Below are positions 35,094-36,166 of a stretch of DNA of 36,166 bases, piece by piece (the stretch's first letter is position 1; the number at the start of each line of letters is the position of its first letter). The translations under genes were made by a program, and so were the position numbers. The stretch is taken from contig JARGNO010000010.1 of the NCBI GenBank assembly GCA_029213165.1, forward strand, positions 55,619-91,784, written 5' to 3'. The notes under the pieces were generated by a model. That model saw only the letters and a program-made list of their open reading frames with translations, made no database searches and had not been told where the DNA came from. The DNA is from Minwuia sp. (GTDB taxonomy: Bacteria > Pseudomonadota > Alphaproteobacteria > Minwuiales > Minwuiaceae).

Positions 35094-35885
35094 ATGAGTG
35101 AAGTGGCAACTGATCGCGAGATTGATCGTTCGAAGCTGCAGGTGTCCGACGAGGTCGCCATCGAGATCACGATGATGAACAAGTGGTACGGGGATTTCCA
35201 CGTGCTGCGCGACATCAGCCTGACCGTGAACCGGGGGGAGCGGATCGTGGTCTGCGGCCCGTCCGGGTCCGGCAAGTCGACCCTGATCCGCTGCATCAAC
35301 CGGCTGGAGGAACACCAGAAGGGCACCATCGTGGTGGATGGGATCGAGCTGTCGTCGGATCTGAAGAACATCGACAAGATCCGCTCCGAGGTCGGCATGT
35401 GCTTCCAGCACTTCAACCTGTTCCCGCATCTGTCGGTGCTCGACAACTGCACCCTGGCGCCGATCTGGGTCCGCAAGGAACCCCGCAAGGAAGCCGAAGA
35501 CCGCGCCATGCATTACCTGGAGCGGGTGAAGATCGCCGATCAGGCGATGAAGTTCCCCGGCCAGCTCTCGGGCGGTCAGCAGCAGCGCGTGGCGATTGCC
35601 CGCTCGCTCTGCATGAACCCGCGCATCATGCTGTTCGATGAGCCGACATCGGCCCTGGATCCGGAGATGATCAAGGAAGTGCTGGACGTCATGGTCGACC
35701 TGGCGGAGACCGGCATGACCATGATCTGTGTCACCCACGAAATGGGCTTTGCCCGCCAGGTGGCCAACCGGGTCATCTTCATGGATCAGGGCCAGATCAT
35801 CGAACAGAACGAACCGGAGGAGTTCTTCCTCAACCCGCAGAGCGATCGCACCAAGCTGTTCCTCAGCCAGATCCTCAGTCACTGA
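35094..35885 (+). CDS. aapP: General L-amino acid ABC transporter ATP-binding protein AapP
   Basis: A 263-residue ATPase that powers uptake. Walker [10 protein letters not shown] is at 55-63, the Q-loop FQHFNLF at 104-110, the ABC signature LSGGQQQR at 158-165, Walker B IMLFDEP at 178-184 and the H-loop CVTHEMGF near 212-219. It belongs to the polar amino acid group. ATG 35094, 24 bases after aapM. A strong hairpin follows, closing the operon. Confidence 0.96.
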   Translation: MSEVATDREIDRSKLQVSDEVAIEITMMNKWYGDFHVLRDISLTVNRGERIVVCGPSGSGKSTLIRCINRLEEHQKGTIVVDGIELSSDLKNIDKIRSEVGMCFQHFNLFPHLSVLDNCTLAPIWVRKEPRKEAEDRAMHYLERVKIADQAMKFPGQLSGGQQQRVAIARSLCMNPRIMLFDEPTSALDPEMIKEVLDVMVDLAETGMTMICVTHEMGFARQVANRVIFMDQGQIIEQNEPEEFFLNPQSDRTKLFLSQILSH

Positions 35886-35923
35886 CCGCGTACCGGGACC
35901 GCCCGGTCACGAACGAACCCATG

Positions 35924-35959
35924 AAACGGCGTCGTCGGGAACATCCGGCGACGCCGTTT
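35924..35959 (+). terminator. aap operon terminator
   Basis: AAACGGCGTCG (35924-35934) pairs perfectly with CGACGCCGTTT (35949-35959); four more pairs, one of them G-T, extend it to 15 bp with loop GAACAT. The stem ends in TTT; no long T-run follows. Confidence 0.8.
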
Positions 35960-36040
35960 GTGGTTGCGTGGAGATGTCACCGATCAGCGGCGGTGGCGGC
36001 AGACGATTTCGAGGGAGTCTCCACCTCGTGGAACGTCTTT

Positions 36041-36057
36041 GCCGGGCTTGACCCGGC
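36041..36057 (+). repeat. Palindromic repeat copy 3
   Basis: GCCGGG-CTTGA-CCCGGC, a 6-bp stem with the same loop as copy 2 at 20383-20401, followed by AATCCA. The last 200 bases of the window hold no other recognisable feature. Confidence 0.7.
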
Positions 36058-36166
36058 AATCCAGCTTGCCGCACCGGCGATGACTGTCAGGTGCTCTCGG
36101 GCGGCCTGGCTTGCGGCAGCGGCGGTGTTCACAGGAGACGGCGGGCTGGCCGACCCGGCCAACCCC

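Overview
The window reads as the chromosome of a high-GC Gram-negative alphaproteobacterium, most likely of the Rhodospirillales type. The evidence is the gene order mnmE-mnmG-rsmG-parA-parB with two perfect parS sites, the leuS-lptE-holA string beside a DUF3576 lipoprotein, a DUF6489 protein, a phasin, and an AapJQMP general amino-acid transporter. The parS sites place the segment near the replication origin. Genus is not determined.

Layout. 1-1488 (minus): an accessory pair. One gene of unknown family is translationally coupled to a gene that runs off the left edge and encodes pentapeptide-like repeats followed by tandem 32-residue pentatricopeptide (PPR) repeats, which are rare in bacteria. 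1793-4377 (minus): Ogt DNA repair protein and a DUF255/YyaL thioredoxin-like protein. 4480-10644 (plus): DUF6489 protein, then mnmE, mnmG, rsmG, parA and parB (tRNA U34 modification, 16S rRNA methylation, chromosome segregation). mnmE has no ATG/GTG/TTG at the expected position; a well-spaced ribosome binding site precedes an ATC codon. 10717-15570 (minus): DUF3576 lipoprotein, leuS, lptE, holA. 15740-16570 (plus): putative outer-membrane barrel protein. 16650-17374 (plus): NYN-domain protein behind a structured, terminator-containing leader. 17488-20181 (plus): cysD and a cysN-cysC fusion for sulfate activation to PAPS. 20560-21588 (plus): luciferase-like flavin oxidoreductase. 21754-22047: doubtful small gene in an AT-richer island. 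22267-25960 (minus): TPR protein, TauD-type dioxygenase, EamA transporter, family III CoA-transferase. 26089-26877 (minus): SDR oxidoreductase, divergent from pyrE (27057-27761, plus). 27899-28672 (plus): phasin with a Lys/Ala/Pro-rich N-terminal half. 28995-29624 (plus): orphan gene with weak resemblance to PBECR-type nuclease domains. 29896-31068 (minus): metC, divergent from aapJ-aapQ-aapM-aapP (31403-35885, plus).

The core genes are ordinary housekeeping. The less explained material lies in four AT-richer islands: 1-1700, 16.6-17.4 kb, 21.6-22.25 kb and 29.0-29.9 kb. The best candidate for something undescribed is the PPR/unknown gene pair at the left edge. Second-tier signals are the mnmE start codon, the NYN leader, the TGCAWTGCA palindromes shared by the phasin and metC/aapJ upstream regions, and the PBECR-like orphan. 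All calls come from reading the sequence by eye; no database search was run.
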